A stretch of 64,000 nucleotides of DNA from Bradyrhizobium sp. PSBB068. GTDB lineage: Bacteria > Pseudomonadota > Alphaproteobacteria > Rhizobiales > Xanthobacteraceae. Below the pieces are notes generated by a model, which made no database searches, was not told the origin of the DNA, and saw nothing but the letters and a program-made list of their open reading frames with translations. Numbering within the stretch: position 1 is the stretch's first letter; every line of letters starts with the position of its first letter. The position numbers were made by a program, and so were the translations under genes. Below are positions 1-10,935 of the stretch, piece after piece. The stretch is taken from positions 5,456,001-5,520,000 of the forward strand of contig CP069300.1 in the NCBI GenBank assembly GCA_016839165.1. The letters are read 5' to 3'.

Positions 1-658
1 CCGCCTTGATGGTCGGCTTGGCCTTGCCGTTTCCCTTCCCATTTCCCTTGGCCAGCATGAACGGCTTCGGCGCGCGGCCCTTGCCGGCTGCGATCTCGGC
101 CATCGAGCGGCCGGAGGCGACCGAGCGGTCCTCATCGAGGATCGCTTCGCCATTGCCGTCCACGGCATACTCGTCGCGGTGCTTGATCAAGAGCCAGTTG
201 GTGCGCTTGCCGCCGAAACGGTCGTTCTTCATCCGCACCAGCACCCAGCTGCCATGCAACTTGTCGCCATGCAGCGTGAACTTCAGATCACCCTTCTTGA
301 AGCCGCGCTCGGGATCGTCGGATTCCCAGGTGCCGCGATCCCACAGCTGCACGGTGCCGCCACCATACTGGCCTTCGGGAATCGTGCCTTCGAAATCGCC
401 ATAGTCGAGCGGATGATCCTCGACCTCGACCGCGAGCCGCTTGTCATGCGGATCGAGCGAGGGCCCGCGCGTCACCGCCCAGGACTTGAAGACGCCGTCG
501 AACTCCAGCCTGAAATCATAATGCAGCCGCGTCGCATCGTGCTTCTGGATCACGAAGCGCCGTTGCCTGCTGGGCGCGACCTTGACGTCGCCCGACGGCT
601 CGCTGGTCTTCTCGAAGTCGCGCTTCTTGCGATAGGTGGTGAGGTTTCTCAGCGACAC
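1..658 (-). CDS. ligD: DNA ligase D, N-terminal part (cut by window edge)
   Basis: LigD is the multidomain ATP-dependent ligase of bacterial non-homologous end joining; with Ku it trims, fills and seals double-strand breaks. The visible 219 residues form the N-terminal 3'-phosphoesterase domain. The signature DATRLHYDFRLE appears at about residue 40, followed by VEDHPLDYGDFEGTIPEGQ and a GGGTVQLWD stretch, with the His/Asp residues that bind the metal in this family. A lysine-, glycine- and asparagine-rich linker begins near the window edge; ligase and polymerase domains would lie outside. I chose the GTG at 658-656 because the reading frame opens there with a nearby GAGG. The gene is divergent from ku with a 106-base spacer, the usual arrangement of this two-gene repair system in rhizobia. 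Confidence 0.88.
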   Translation of the reverse strand, partial: MSLRNLTTYRKKRDFEKTSEPSGDVKVAPSRQRRFVIQKHDATRLHYDFRLEFDGVFKSWAVTRGPSLDPHDKRLAVEVEDHPLDYGDFEGTIPEGQYGGGTVQLWDRGTWESDDPERGFKKGDLKFTLHGDKLHGSWVLVRMKNDRFGGKRTNWLLIKHRDEYAVDGNGEAILDEDRSVASGRSMAEIAAGKGRAPKPFMLAKGNGKGNGKAKPTIKA

Positions 659-764
659 GTGCAGGCCTCGGCGCAAACGGCGGCCGCCGCCCCAGTGCGG
701 CCGTCAGGAACCAAAACCTACGGTATCCGTTCAAGTTCCAAACTCAAGCTGTTTGGAGACGATC

Positions 765-1652
765 ATGGCCGCTCCCCGCGCCTACTGGAAAGGCACGCTC
801 AAGCTCTCGCTGGTGTCATGCCCTGTGGCGCTCTATCCGGCCTCGACCACGGTCGAGAAAACCCGCTTCCACATGATCAACCGGGAGACCGGCAACCGGC
901 TGAAGCAACAGATGGTCGATACCGAAACCGGCGACATCGTCGAGGGCGACCAGAAGGGCCGCGGCTACGAGGTGAGCAAGGGCAAATATGTCGAGATCGA
1001 GAAGGACGAGCTCGAGGCGGTCCAGATCGAGAGCAATCACACCATCGATATCGACGCTTTCGTGCCCGAGAGCGAGATCGACAAGCGCTATCTCGACCAC
1101 CCCTATTACATCAGGCCCGACGGCAAGGCCGGCATCGACGCATTCGCGGTGATCCGCGACGCCATGAAGGACCAGGACCGCGTCGCGCTGGCGCGGATCG
1201 TGCTGACCAACCGCGAGCACGTGATCGCGATCGAGCCGCTCGACAAGGGCATGCTCGGCACCACCCTGCGTTACCCCTATGAGGTGCGCGACGCCGACGA
1301 CTATTTCGACGATATCAAGAGCCCGAAGGTGACCAAGGACATGATCGAGCTCGCCGGCCACATCCTCGACAGCAAGGCCGCACATTTCGACCCGTCGAAA
1401 TTCAAGGACGAATACGAGGCCGCGCTCAAAGCCCTGGTCCGCCGCAAGGCAGCCGGCAAGCCGATCAAGGCCGCCGAGCGCGAGGAAAAGCAGAGCAATG
1501 TGGTGAGCCTGATGGACGCCTTGAAGCAGAGCCTGAAGGACCGCAAGGGTGGCACGCTGCGACAGGCCTCGAGCCCAAGACGTCCGACGTCGCACCGCCG
1601 TGCGGCGAAGAAGGCGCATCGCTCGAGCGCGCGGCGGCGGAAGGCGGGCTGA
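765..1652 (+). CDS. ku: Non-homologous end joining protein Ku
   Basis: Bacterial Ku is a homodimeric ring that binds DNA double-strand ends and recruits LigD. The 295-residue protein has the family opening (MAAPRAYWKGTLKLSLVSC, then VALYPA), the central Ku-core beta-barrel region including VEIEKDELEAVQIE and HPYYIRPDGK, and a basic C-terminal tail (RRAAKKAHRSSARRRK) typical of bacterial Ku and probably DNA-binding. Length is normal for the family. The ATG at 765 is preceded by GGAG at 755-758, so the longer open frame starting at 636 is not needed. It lies divergently from ligD and is followed by a palindromic intergenic repeat. Confidence 0.95.
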   Translation: MAAPRAYWKGTLKLSLVSCPVALYPASTTVEKTRFHMINRETGNRLKQQMVDTETGDIVEGDQKGRGYEVSKGKYVEIEKDELEAVQIESNHTIDIDAFVPESEIDKRYLDHPYYIRPDGKAGIDAFAVIRDAMKDQDRVALARIVLTNREHVIAIEPLDKGMLGTTLRYPYEVRDADDYFDDIKSPKVTKDMIELAGHILDSKAAHFDPSKFKDEYEAALKALVRRKAAGKPIKAAEREEKQSNVVSLMDALKQSLKDRKGGTLRQASSPRRPTSHRRAAKKAHRSSARRRKAG

Positions 1653-1661
1653 ACTCCCTCC

Positions 1662-1749
1662 CCGTCACTGCGAACGAAGCGAAGCAATCTATTTCTCCGC
1701 GCGTGCGGAAAGATGGATTGCTTCGTCGCTTTGCTCCTCGCAATGACGG
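1662..1749. repeat. Palindromic intergenic repeat, copy 1
   Basis: An imperfect inverted repeat: the left arm contains GAACGAAGCGAAGCAATC and the right arm GGATTGCTTCGTCGCTTTGC, ending in CAATGACGG. A near-identical element lies at 6131-6216. Both sit between genes and could fold into long RNA hairpins. I infer a dispersed palindromic repeat family of the type common in Bradyrhizobium intergenic regions. Confidence 0.85.
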
Positions 1750-1768
1750 CTGGACGGGTCGGCTATCT

Positions 1769-2008
1769 CTACCGTTTCTTCGCGACCTTGCGCTTCTTGG
1801 CCGTCTTCCGCGTCTTGGCGGTCTTCTTGGACGCCTTCTTCGGCACCCTCTTGCCCTCGGCACGCGCTTCCGAGAGGCCGATCGCGATCGCCTGCTTGCG
1901 GCTCGTCACCTTCTTCTTGGAGCGGCCGCTGCGCAGCGTCCCGGCCTTGCGCTTCTTCATCACACGCTCGACATCATCAGACGCCTTCCGCGAGTATTTT
2001 CTTGCCAT
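1769..2008 (-). CDS. Small lysine-rich DUF6496-type protein
   Basis: A 79-residue, extremely basic protein that opens MARKYSRKASDDVERVMKKR, then has GTLRSGRSKKKVTSRKQAIAIGLSEAR and a C-terminal run of Lys/Arg/Ala/Thr blocks (KKASKKTAKTRKTAKKRK). The N-terminal two thirds match what I know as the DUF6496 family; its function is not established. The histone-like tail suggests nucleic-acid binding, which is inference. The start at 2008 is supported by GGAGAG eight bases upstream, and the frame extending to 2035 lacks such a site. It sits just downstream of kdpE on the same strand but with its own ribosome-binding site. Confidence 0.8.
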   Translation of the reverse strand: MARKYSRKASDDVERVMKKRKAGTLRSGRSKKKVTSRKQAIAIGLSEARAEGKRVPKKASKKTAKTRKTAKKRKVAKKR

Positions 2009-2062
2009 GGCTTCTCTCCCGATAAGGGAGAACAAGCCTCGATCGGAGCGAAGGTTCCGAAG

Positions 2063-2752
2063 CTAGTCGCCCGCGCGCAGCCGATAGCCGATGCCGGTCT
2101 CGGTCAGCACGAATTGCGGACGCTCGGGATCGGCCTCGATCTTCTGGCGCAGCTGCCGGACATAGACCCGCAGATATTGCGCGTCGGTCAATTCGTCCCA
2201 CAATTCCTTCAAGAGGAAGCGGTGGGTCAGCACCTTGCCGGCGTGCTGCACCAGCACGCGCAGCAGGTCATATTCCTTCGGCGACAGCTTGATCTCGCGG
2301 TCGCCGACCTTGACGATCCGCCGCACCAGGTCGACTGAGAGATCGCCGGAGCGGAACACCGGCCGCTCGCCCTGCACCTGCAGCTGGTGGCGCAGCGCCG
2401 CGCGCAGCCGCGCCAGCAATTCATCCATGCCGAACGGCTTGGTCAGATAATCGTCGGCGCCGAGATCGAGCGCCTGCACTTTTCCGGCCTCGTCGCCGCG
2501 GCTCGACAGCACCACGATCGGCACGTTCTCGTTGCGGCCGCGGATCATGCGCAGCAGGTCGTGACCCTGGATGTCGGGCAAGCCGAGATCGAGGATGATC
2601 AGCGCCGGTCCTTCAGCCAGCATCTCCAGTGCATTCTTGCCGTTGGACGCTTCGAGGATGTCATAGCCCTGCGTGCTCAGCCCCATTCGCAGCAGCTTGC
2701 GGATCGGCGGCTCGTCGTCGATGACCAGGACCTTGATCGGCGTTGCGTTCAT
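2063..2752 (-). CDS. kdpE: KdpE response regulator
   Basis: An OmpR/PhoB-type transcription factor of 229 residues that pairs with KdpD to switch on the high-affinity potassium pump. The receiver domain (1-120) has the acidic pocket IDDE at 11-14, the phosphoacceptor Asp55 in LIILDLGLPD, and the conserved lysine in TKPFG. The C-terminal winged-helix domain shows KLSPKEYDLLRVLVQHAGKV and the end motif YVRQLRQKIE. Its ATG overlaps the kdpD stop as ATGA, implying translational coupling. Length and domain order are normal for KdpE. Confidence 0.96.
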   Translation of the reverse strand: MNATPIKVLVIDDEPPIRKLLRMGLSTQGYDILEASNGKNALEMLAEGPALIILDLGLPDIQGHDLLRMIRGRNENVPIVVLSSRGDEAGKVQALDLGADDYLTKPFGMDELLARLRAALRHQLQVQGERPVFRSGDLSVDLVRRIVKVGDREIKLSPKEYDLLRVLVQHAGKVLTHRFLLKELWDELTDAQYLRVYVRQLRQKIEADPERPQFVLTETGIGYRLRAGD

Positions 2753-5463
2753 GCAGCAGTGTCCAGCGCGTTGGTGTCGGCGGGGATCGGCAGGCGGATG
2801 GTGATGACGGCGCCGGTCCGGTCGGAGCGGTTGGCTGCCGAGATCGTGCCGCGCATCGCCTCGACGAAGCCGCGCGAGATCGCCAGCCCAAGGCCGGTGC
2901 CGGGGCGGACATGGTCGCCCTTCTCGGCGCGATAGAACTTGTCGAACACGCTGTCGAGCTCGTCAGCGGGAATGCCGTTGCCTTCGTCCATGATCTGCAG
3001 CGCGATCGTCTCGCGGTCGCGCGCGCCGCGGACCGAGATCGTGGTGCCGACGGGGGCGTACTTGGCTGCGTTGTCGAACAGGTTGAACAGCACCTGCTCG
3101 AACAGCACCGCGTCGAGCTCCACCATCGGCAGATCGGCCGCGAGCTCCAGCGACACCTTGTGATGCACCAGGATCTTGGCCGCCCTGCGCAGCGCGCTGC
3201 CGACGATCTCGTCGACATTGTGCCGCGCGGTGTTCGGCACGACCGCGCCGGATTCGAGCTTGGTCATGTCGAGCAGATTGGCGATGAAGCGGTTGAGCCG
3301 TTCGGACTCGTCGATCACGGTCGCCAGCAGGTCATGCTTTTGCGCCTCCGTCAGGTTCGATCCGAGGTCGCGCAACGTCGAGGCTGAGCCGAGCACCGAG
3401 GCAAGCGGTGTCTTGAGGTCGTGCGAGATCGAGGTCAGCAGCGCCCCGCGCAGGCGATCGGACTCGATCGTGCGCTTGACCCGGTCCATGTCCTCGACCA
3501 GCAGCACACGCTCGATCGCGAGCGCGCCCTGGTCGACAAGTGCGTCGAGCAGGCGGCGCTGGTCGGGCGTCAGCAGCGGCCCGCTGCGGTCGTCGTCGAT
3601 GCCGATCACGCCGATCGGGCCGCGTCCGGTGCGCATCGGCAGGAACAGCCGCTTGGCGCCGGGCAATGTATCCGAGCCGCGGCCGGCCGGGCGATCATTG
3701 GCCCAGGCCCAGTTCGCCGCAGCCAGGTCGGCCTGGTCGAGCTGGTCCTCCGGCGGATAGCCCGCTTTCACCGTCAGCACGCCGTCATCGGGCAACAGCA
3801 GCACCACGCGCACCCGCAGCATCAGTGCGATCTGGTAGGCAGTCGCCCACAGCACGTCGTCCAGCGTCGCGGTGCCCGCCAGCTTGCGGCTGAACGCATA
3901 GAGCGATTCGGTGGTCCGAACCCGCCCGATTGCGGTGTCGGCCTGGGTACGTACGCGCGCGGCGACATTGGAGACGAGCAATGCCACCAGCATGAAGAAG
4001 AAGAACGCCGCGATATTGGTCGGGTCGGTGATGGTGAAAGTGTAGATCGGCGGCAGGAAGAAGAAATTGTAGCTCAGCGAGGCCGCCACGCTCGCAAGCA
4101 GCGACGGCCACAGACCGTAGCGGACCGCGACCGCCACCACCGCGGTGATGAACACCAGATCGACGTTCTCGATGCCCAGCCAGCGCTGGATCAGCTCAGC
4201 AACCGCAAGGCCGGCGGCGACGACGCCGAGCGACCACAGATAGGGGCGCGGATTGAGCGGCTCGGCGCGCGCCGCAGTATGCACCTCTGCCTTGGCAACG
4301 GGCAGCTCGTCGCCGGCGATGACGTTGACGCTGATATTTCCGGCGCGCCGCACCAGATCGTGCACGACGGAACCGCGCGTCATCTCGAACCAGAGCGAGC
4401 GGGTCGACTTGCCGATGATGATCTGGGTGACGTTGTTGGCCTGGGCGAAACTGATGACGTCGTCGGCGATGCGGCGGCCGACGCCGGGAAGCGTCAATGC
4501 CTCGCCGCCGAGCGATTCCGCAAGCCGCATCGTATCGGCCAGCCGGTCGCGCTGCTCGTCGCTCAGTTGCAGGCTGCGCCGCGTCTCGATGCTGACGGCG
4601 GTCCATTGCGCATGCAGCCGGTCGGCCAGGCGCTTGGTATAGCGCACGAGGCCGGCGGCGCGCGGGTCCTCGCTCACGCAAACCAGGATGCGCTCGCCGG
4701 CGGCCCAGGGACCGGCGATGGCGTTGGCCTGCATGTGGGTCAGCAGCTGCTCGTCGACCCGCTCGGCGGTGCGGCGCAACGCCAGCTCGCGCAGCGCGGT
4801 CAGGTTGCCGGGCGAGAAATAGTGCTCCAGCGCGCGCTCGGCCTGCTTGGGCACATAGACCTTGCCCTCCTTCAGCCGCTGGATCAGGTCATCAGGCGTG
4901 AGGTCGATCAGCTCGATGGCATCGGCGCGATCAAACACCGAATCCGGCACGGTCTCGCGCACCCGGACGTGGGTGATCTGCGCGACCACGTCGTTGAGGC
5001 TTTCGATATGCTGGATGTTGACGGCGGTGAAGACGTCGATACCGTGCGACAGCAACTCCTCGACGTCGAGATAGCGCTTCGGATGTCGGCTGCCGGGCGC
5101 ATTGGTGTGGGCGAGCTCGTCGACCAGCGCGAGCTTCGGCCGCCGCGCGATCAGGGCGTCGAGGTCCATCTCCTCGAGGGTCTGGTCGCGGTAGCTTAGC
5201 CGCTTCCGCGGGATCACCTCGAGGCCCTTCAGCAGCGCCTCGGTTTCCGCCCGCCCGTGGGTTTCGACGACGCCGACCACGACGTCGACGCCCGCCTTGA
5301 GGCGGGCGTGGGCGTTTTGCAGCATCTCGTAGGTCTTGCCCACGCCGGGAGCGGCCCCGACAAAGATCTTCAACCGTCCCGAACGATCGGTCTCCCGGCG
5401 CGCCGCTTCCAGCAGCGCATCCGGCGAGGGTCGTTTTTCAGGGTCGCGGCGCTGATTGGCCAT
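2749..5463 (-). CDS. kdpD: KdpD sensor histidine kinase
   Basis: A 904-residue membrane sensor of potassium/turgor status that phosphorylates KdpE. The N-terminal KdpD domain carries Walker A GAAPGVGKT (about 36-44), followed by a USP-like domain (ILVCVSEDP near 245), a four-helix DUF4118 membrane block (about 400-500, including FFLPPIYTF), a GAF-like region, then HisKA with the phosphoacceptor His near residue 681 (SISHDLKTPLASV) and an HATPase domain (NLFDNAAKYAP; GTGLGLAIS). This is the full canonical KdpD architecture. It follows kdpC after 39 bases and overlaps kdpE by four. Confidence 0.97.
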   Translation of the reverse strand: MANQRRDPEKRPSPDALLEAARRETDRSGRLKIFVGAAPGVGKTYEMLQNAHARLKAGVDVVVGVVETHGRAETEALLKGLEVIPRKRLSYRDQTLEEMDLDALIARRPKLALVDELAHTNAPGSRHPKRYLDVEELLSHGIDVFTAVNIQHIESLNDVVAQITHVRVRETVPDSVFDRADAIELIDLTPDDLIQRLKEGKVYVPKQAERALEHYFSPGNLTALRELALRRTAERVDEQLLTHMQANAIAGPWAAGERILVCVSEDPRAAGLVRYTKRLADRLHAQWTAVSIETRRSLQLSDEQRDRLADTMRLAESLGGEALTLPGVGRRIADDVISFAQANNVTQIIIGKSTRSLWFEMTRGSVVHDLVRRAGNISVNVIAGDELPVAKAEVHTAARAEPLNPRPYLWSLGVVAAGLAVAELIQRWLGIENVDLVFITAVVAVAVRYGLWPSLLASVAASLSYNFFFLPPIYTFTITDPTNIAAFFFFMLVALLVSNVAARVRTQADTAIGRVRTTESLYAFSRKLAGTATLDDVLWATAYQIALMLRVRVVLLLPDDGVLTVKAGYPPEDQLDQADLAAANWAWANDRPAGRGSDTLPGAKRLFLPMRTGRGPIGVIGIDDDRSGPLLTPDQRRLLDALVDQGALAIERVLLVEDMDRVKRTIESDRLRGALLTSISHDLKTPLASVLGSASTLRDLGSNLTEAQKHDLLATVIDESERLNRFIANLLDMTKLESGAVVPNTARHNVDEIVGSALRRAAKILVHHKVSLELAADLPMVELDAVLFEQVLFNLFDNAAKYAPVGTTISVRGARDRETIALQIMDEGNGIPADELDSVFDKFYRAEKGDHVRPGTGLGLAISRGFVEAMRGTISAANRSDRTGAVITIRLPIPADTNALDTAA

Positions 5464-5502
5464 ACCGCAATATAGTCATCCCGAGAGAGTCAGCCTACTC
5501 CC

Positions 5503-6108
5503 CTATTTCGCCTTTACCGCGTCGAGCGCCAGGTTGAGCGCGAGAACGTTAACGCGGGGCTCTCCGATCACGCCGGCGAGGCGGCCCTGCGTATACTGCG
5601 TCACCAGCTGGCGCACCGCGTCCTCGGAAATGCTGCGCGCCTTGGCGACCCGCGGCACCTGGAACAGTGCGGCGTCGGGCGAGATGTCGGGATCGAGCCC
5701 GCTGCCCGACGTGGTCACGAGATCGACCGGCACGGAGGCCGGCGGGTTCTCCGCCTTCAGCTTCTCGACGTCCTCCTTCACCCGGTCGTTCAGCGCCTTG
5801 CTGGTCGGGCCAAGATTGGAGCCGCCGGAATTGGCCGCATTGTAGGGCGCCGGCACCGTTTTGGAGGAATCGTTCGGATCGGGCGCGACCGTCGCCGACG
5901 GCCGGCCATGGAAGTATTTGTCCTCCTTGAACTCCTGTCCGATCAGGGCGGAGCCGATCACCTTGCCGTCCTTCTCGATCAGGCTGCCTTGCGCCTGCTT
6001 CGGAAAGATGACGCCGGCGATCGCCGTCATGGCGAGCGGATAGGCAAGGCCCGTGATCGCGGTCAGAAGGACCAGCACCAGGATGGCGGGGCGAATTTCT
6101 CTGAGCAT
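5503..6108 (-). CDS. kdpC: KdpC, potassium-transporting ATPase subunit C
   Basis: The small 201-residue subunit that stabilises the KdpFABC complex and aids ATP binding. It has a single N-terminal membrane helix ([20 protein letters not shown]) followed by a periplasmic domain with the family motifs [17 protein letters not shown] and [11 protein letters not shown], and the C-terminal [11 protein letters not shown]. Length is typical. It lies 116 bases after kdpB; that gap holds a palindromic repeat (6131-6216), so the repeat sits inside the operon and may affect transcript processing. Confidence 0.96.
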   Translation of the reverse strand: MLREIRPAILVLVLLTAITGLAYPLAMTAIAGVIFPKQAQGSLIEKDGKVIGSALIGQEFKEDKYFHGRPSATVAPDPNDSSKTVPAPYNAANSGGSNLGPTSKALNDRVKEDVEKLKAENPPASVPVDLVTTSGSGLDPDISPDAALFQVPRVAKARSISEDAVRQLVTQYTQGRLAGVIGEPRVNVLALNLALDAVKAK

Positions 6109-6130
6109 GATAAGTCTCCTAAATCTCTCT

Positions 6131-6216
6131 CGTCATTGCGAGCGAAGCGAAGCAATCCATTGTTCGGCATAACGGATAGATGGATTGCTTCGTCGCCTCG
6201 CTCCTCGCCATGACGG
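6131..6216. repeat. Palindromic intergenic repeat, copy 2
   Basis: Inverted repeat inside the kdpB-kdpC gap. The left arm contains GCGAAGCGAAGCAATCCA and the right arm TGGATTGCTTCGTCGC, bounded by GTCATTGCGA and CCATGACGG. It is the same family as the element at 1662-1749. The arms could form a stable hairpin in the polycistronic kdp mRNA. Confidence 0.87.
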
Positions 6217-6224
6217 CTACACTG

Positions 6225-8330
<2,106 letters not shown>

Positions 8331-8354
8331 GGATGTGACTCCGGTCAAATTCGA

Positions 8355-10058
8355 TCAGAACAAGGTGTTGGCGTTCATGGCGAGGTGCTCGACGATCGGT
8401 CCGAGTGCCAGCGCCGGGAAGAAGGTCAGGCCGCCGATGATCAGGATGACGCCGACGACGAGCCCGACGAACAGCCCGCCCGTGGTCGGGAACGTCCCGG
8501 CAGACGGCGGATGCGACTTCTTTTCAGCGAGCGATCCTGCGATCGCCATCGCCGGCACGATCATGAAGAAACGGCCGACGAACATCGCGCAGGCGAGCGT
8601 CAGGTTGTAGAAGAAGGTGTTGCCGGTGAGGCCCGCGAAGGCCGAGCCATTGTTGCCAGTCGCCGAAGTATAGGCATAGAGCACCTCAGTGAAGCCGTGC
8701 GGACCGGCATTCGCCATCGAGGCCACCGCCGACGGCAGCACCACACCGACCGCGGTCCAGCCGAGATACATCAGCGGCAACACCAGGATCGCGAGCATCG
8801 CCATCTTGACTTCGCGCGCCTCGATCTTCTTGCCGACATACTCCGGCGTGCGACCGACCATCAGGCCGGCGACGAAGATCGAGATGATCACGAAGATGAG
8901 CATGCCATAGAGCCCGGCACCGACACCGCCGATGATGATCTCGCCGAGCTGCATATTGATCAGCGGGATCATGCCGCCGAGCGCGGTGAAGCTGTCATGC
9001 ATGGCGTTGACCGCGCCGCAGGACGCGGCGGTGGTGACGACCGCGAACAGCGACGACGCGACGATGCCGAAGCGGACCTCCTTGCCCTCCATGTTGCCGC
9101 CGGTCAGGCCGTATGCCTGCAGGAGCGAGGTGCCGTTGGCTTCCGCCCAATAGGTGACGGCGACGCCGGCGACGAACAGCACGCCCATCACGGCGAAGAT
9201 CGCCCAGCCCTGGCGTTCGTTGCCGACCATGCGGCCGAACACGTTGGTCAGCGCCGCGCCGAGCGCGAAGATCGAAATCATCTGCACGAGGTTCGACAGC
9301 GCGGTCGGATTCTCGAACGGATGCGCGGCGTTGGCATTGAAGAAGCCGCCGCCATTGGTGCCGAGCATCTTGATCGCGACCTGCGAGGCGACCGGTCCGA
9401 GCGCGATGGTCTGCTTGCCGCCCTCAAGCGTGGTGGCATCGACATAGGCCCCGAGCGTCTGCGGCATGCCCTGCCAGACCAGGAACAGCGTGTAAACGAT
9501 GCAGATCGGCAGCAGCACGTAAAGCGTACAGCGCGTGACGTCGACCCAGAAATTGCCGACCGTGCGCATCGACGAACGGGTGAAGCCGCGGATCAGCGCC
9601 ATCGCGAGCGCGATGCCGGTCGCCGCCGACAGGAAGTTCTGGTGAGTGAGGCCCAGCATCTGGACCAGATAGGACAGCGTGCTCTCGCCGCCGTAGTTCT
9701 GCCAGTTGGTGTTGGTGATGAAGGAGATCGCCGTGTTGAAGGAGAGATCCTCGGCAACCGCGGTCTGTCCGGCCGGGTTGAACGGCAGAAATGCCTGCAA
9801 CCGCATCAGCCCGTAGATGAGCGCGAAGCCGCCGACATGGAACAGCAGCATGGCGACCGTGTAGGTCAGCCAATGCTGCTCGCGCCGCTCGTCGACGCCG
9901 CCGACCCAGTAGATTCCCCGCTCGACCGGGCGCAGCACGGGCGAGAGGAAGGTGGCCTCGCCATTGAACACGCGGGTCATGTACCAGCCGAGCGGCTTGA
10001 CCAGCGCGGCAACGATCGCGCAGAACAGAATAATTTGAATCCAGCCGATGACGGTCAT
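8355..10058 (-). CDS. kdpA: KdpA, potassium-binding channel subunit
   Basis: The 567-residue, ten-helix membrane subunit that binds and channels potassium in the Kdp pump. Pore-type signatures characteristic of KdpA are present: [33 protein letters not shown], and [13 protein letters not shown]. The N-terminus [13 protein letters not shown] is the normal family start and follows a very short upstream frame after four bases. Length matches the family. It is the first large gene of the minus-strand kdp operon. Confidence 0.97.
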   Translation of the reverse strand: MTVIGWIQIILFCAIVAALVKPLGWYMTRVFNGEATFLSPVLRPVERGIYWVGGVDERREQHWLTYTVAMLLFHVGGFALIYGLMRLQAFLPFNPAGQTAVAEDLSFNTAISFITNTNWQNYGGESTLSYLVQMLGLTHQNFLSAATGIALAMALIRGFTRSSMRTVGNFWVDVTRCTLYVLLPICIVYTLFLVWQGMPQTLGAYVDATTLEGGKQTIALGPVASQVAIKMLGTNGGGFFNANAAHPFENPTALSNLVQMISIFALGAALTNVFGRMVGNERQGWAIFAVMGVLFVAGVAVTYWAEANGTSLLQAYGLTGGNMEGKEVRFGIVASSLFAVVTTAASCGAVNAMHDSFTALGGMIPLINMQLGEIIIGGVGAGLYGMLIFVIISIFVAGLMVGRTPEYVGKKIEAREVKMAMLAILVLPLMYLGWTAVGVVLPSAVASMANAGPHGFTEVLYAYTSATGNNGSAFAGLTGNTFFYNLTLACAMFVGRFFMIVPAMAIAGSLAEKKSHPPSAGTFPTTGGLFVGLVVGVILIIGGLTFFPALALGPIVEHLAMNANTLF

Positions 10059-10062
10059 TGCG

Positions 10063-10167
10063 TCAAACCTTTCGAATGGGTGCGAAGCTCAGCAGCGACG
10101 CGAACACGCCGAGCAACAGCCCGGTCAGCGCCGCGTCGGCTAACAGAATCTTGCAAAGTGCGAACAT
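10063..10167 (-). CDS. Candidate 34-residue membrane microprotein between kdpF and kdpA
   Basis: An ATG-initiated frame of 34 codons lies between kdpF and kdpA. It encodes a short start, a hydrophobic span ([16 protein letters not shown]) and a basic end (PIRKV). Its stop is only four bases before the kdpA start and it begins ten bases after the kdpF stop, so it is packed like an operon gene. It is too short for family recognition, and no strong ribosome-binding site decides the start. It could be a chance frame or an extra single-helix accessory peptide of the Kdp complex; this remains inference. Confidence 0.4.
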   Translation of the reverse strand: MFALCKILLADAALTGLLLGVFASLLSFAPIRKV

Positions 10168-10177
10168 TGCCGGCCGT

Positions 10178-10267
10178 CTAGAAGCGTTCGGGCCGCAGCA
10201 ATGCGTAGGTGAGGTAGAACAACAGGCCGAGCGAGACGAGGCCGGCGAGCGAGTAATCGAAGATCAT
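10178..10267 (-). CDS. kdpF: KdpF, small potassium-ATPase subunit
   Basis: A 29-residue single-helix peptide reading MIFDYSLAGLVSLGLLFYLT and ending ALLRPERF. The C-terminal YALLRPERF pattern is diagnostic of KdpF, which stabilises the KdpABC complex in the membrane. An AGGC/GGGAGG region immediately upstream (around 10272-10278) serves as ribosome-binding site. The gene follows a 27-residue membrane peptide by twelve bases and precedes a second tiny frame and kdpA. Confidence 0.88.
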   Translation of the reverse strand: MIFDYSLAGLVSLGLLFYLTYALLRPERF

Positions 10268-10279
10268 CGCAGCCTCCCC

Positions 10280-10363
10280 TTACAGCCGTTCGCAGGCGTA
10301 GGCGTAGCCGATGCCGGCCGCGAAGAAGCCGATCGCGAGCGCCGCCATGAGGATGTCCATCAT
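10280..10363 (-). CDS. Candidate 27-residue membrane microprotein heading the kdp operon
   Basis: A 27-codon frame beginning with two ATG codons (MMDILMAALAIGFFAAG, then IGYAYACERL) with AGGAG seven bases upstream. It has one hydrophobic helix and a short polar end. It stops twelve bases before kdpF, so it would be the first translated product of the kdp transcript. I do not recognise a named family. The good ribosome-binding site and tight spacing argue that it is real; an assembly or stabilising role beside KdpF is inference. Confidence 0.6.
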   Translation of the reverse strand: MMDILMAALAIGFFAAGIGYAYACERL

Positions 10364-10425
10364 CGAATGCTCCTATTGCGCCGGATTATCCACGGATAAT
10401 CGTCGCCGAATTCCGAAAAGCGAGG

Positions 10426-10439
10426 TTGAGACAGATCAA
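10426..10439. promoter_or_regulatory. FixK/FNR-type box upstream of kdp
   Basis: The 14-mer TTGAGACAGATCAA fits the symmetrical FixK2/FNR pattern TTGA-N6-TCAA. It is centred about 70 bases before the first kdp-operon start codon, a plausible distance for an activator site. Whether it is used is unknown; a 14-mer of this degeneracy can occur by chance. Confidence 0.4.
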
Positions 10440-10527
10440 CCGCAGATCTTGCTTCTGCGCTTACCTGCTACGCGAATGTCACGTGCCATCCAGCGCATAG
10501 GTTTTCGAGATGAGGCGAATAGGGACG

Positions 10528-10690
10528 TTATATGAATCTTATAAAGGGCGAGGATTTGGACCCAACGCGCAGCGCAGGTTAGGGAGTGCAAGGCACACTC
10601 CAACCGTGCATGATCCGCTTGAGCCGCTGTGGCGCCCTGAGTCGAGGCCCGGCGCGGGGATGCCTCGCATTCTTATGGAGTTCTTATATC
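10528..10690. promoter_or_regulatory. Two AT-rich motifs in the kdp upstream region (possible KdpE sites)
   Basis: Within an otherwise GC-rich gap, TTATATGAATCTTATAAA (10528-10545) and TTATGGAGTTCTTATATC (10673-10690) resemble each other, and a third similar word, TTATGGAATCCCTATATC, lies at 11408-11425. The first two are about 165-330 bases upstream of the kdp operon start. Known KdpE operators in other bacteria are AT-rich, so these are candidates only. The rest of 10440-10930 shows no gene I can support. Confidence 0.35.
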
Positions 10691-10935
10691 GTCGTTGGCC
10701 GACCTGTCTCGCGGGCGGCTGACCAGCGAGCCAATTCGACATAAGGGGCCCGCGCACCGGCTCGGCGCCTCAGGTTCAGCCGCACGCGGGGTTCAAGGTC
10801 GACGGCCCGGTCGATGGACATTATCTTGACCTTGCGGCTCGTTGTCTCGTCTCCGTTCAATGCAATTGGGCAGCTCTGTTGCCATTGTCAGCCCGACCAC
10901 CGACACGACCAACCGTTTCAGAGTGGGTGACGCAA

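Noticed and set aside
3421..5199. A 592-codon plus-strand frame
   Set aside because: Shadow of kdpD; composition is typical of an antisense frame and no family is recognisable.
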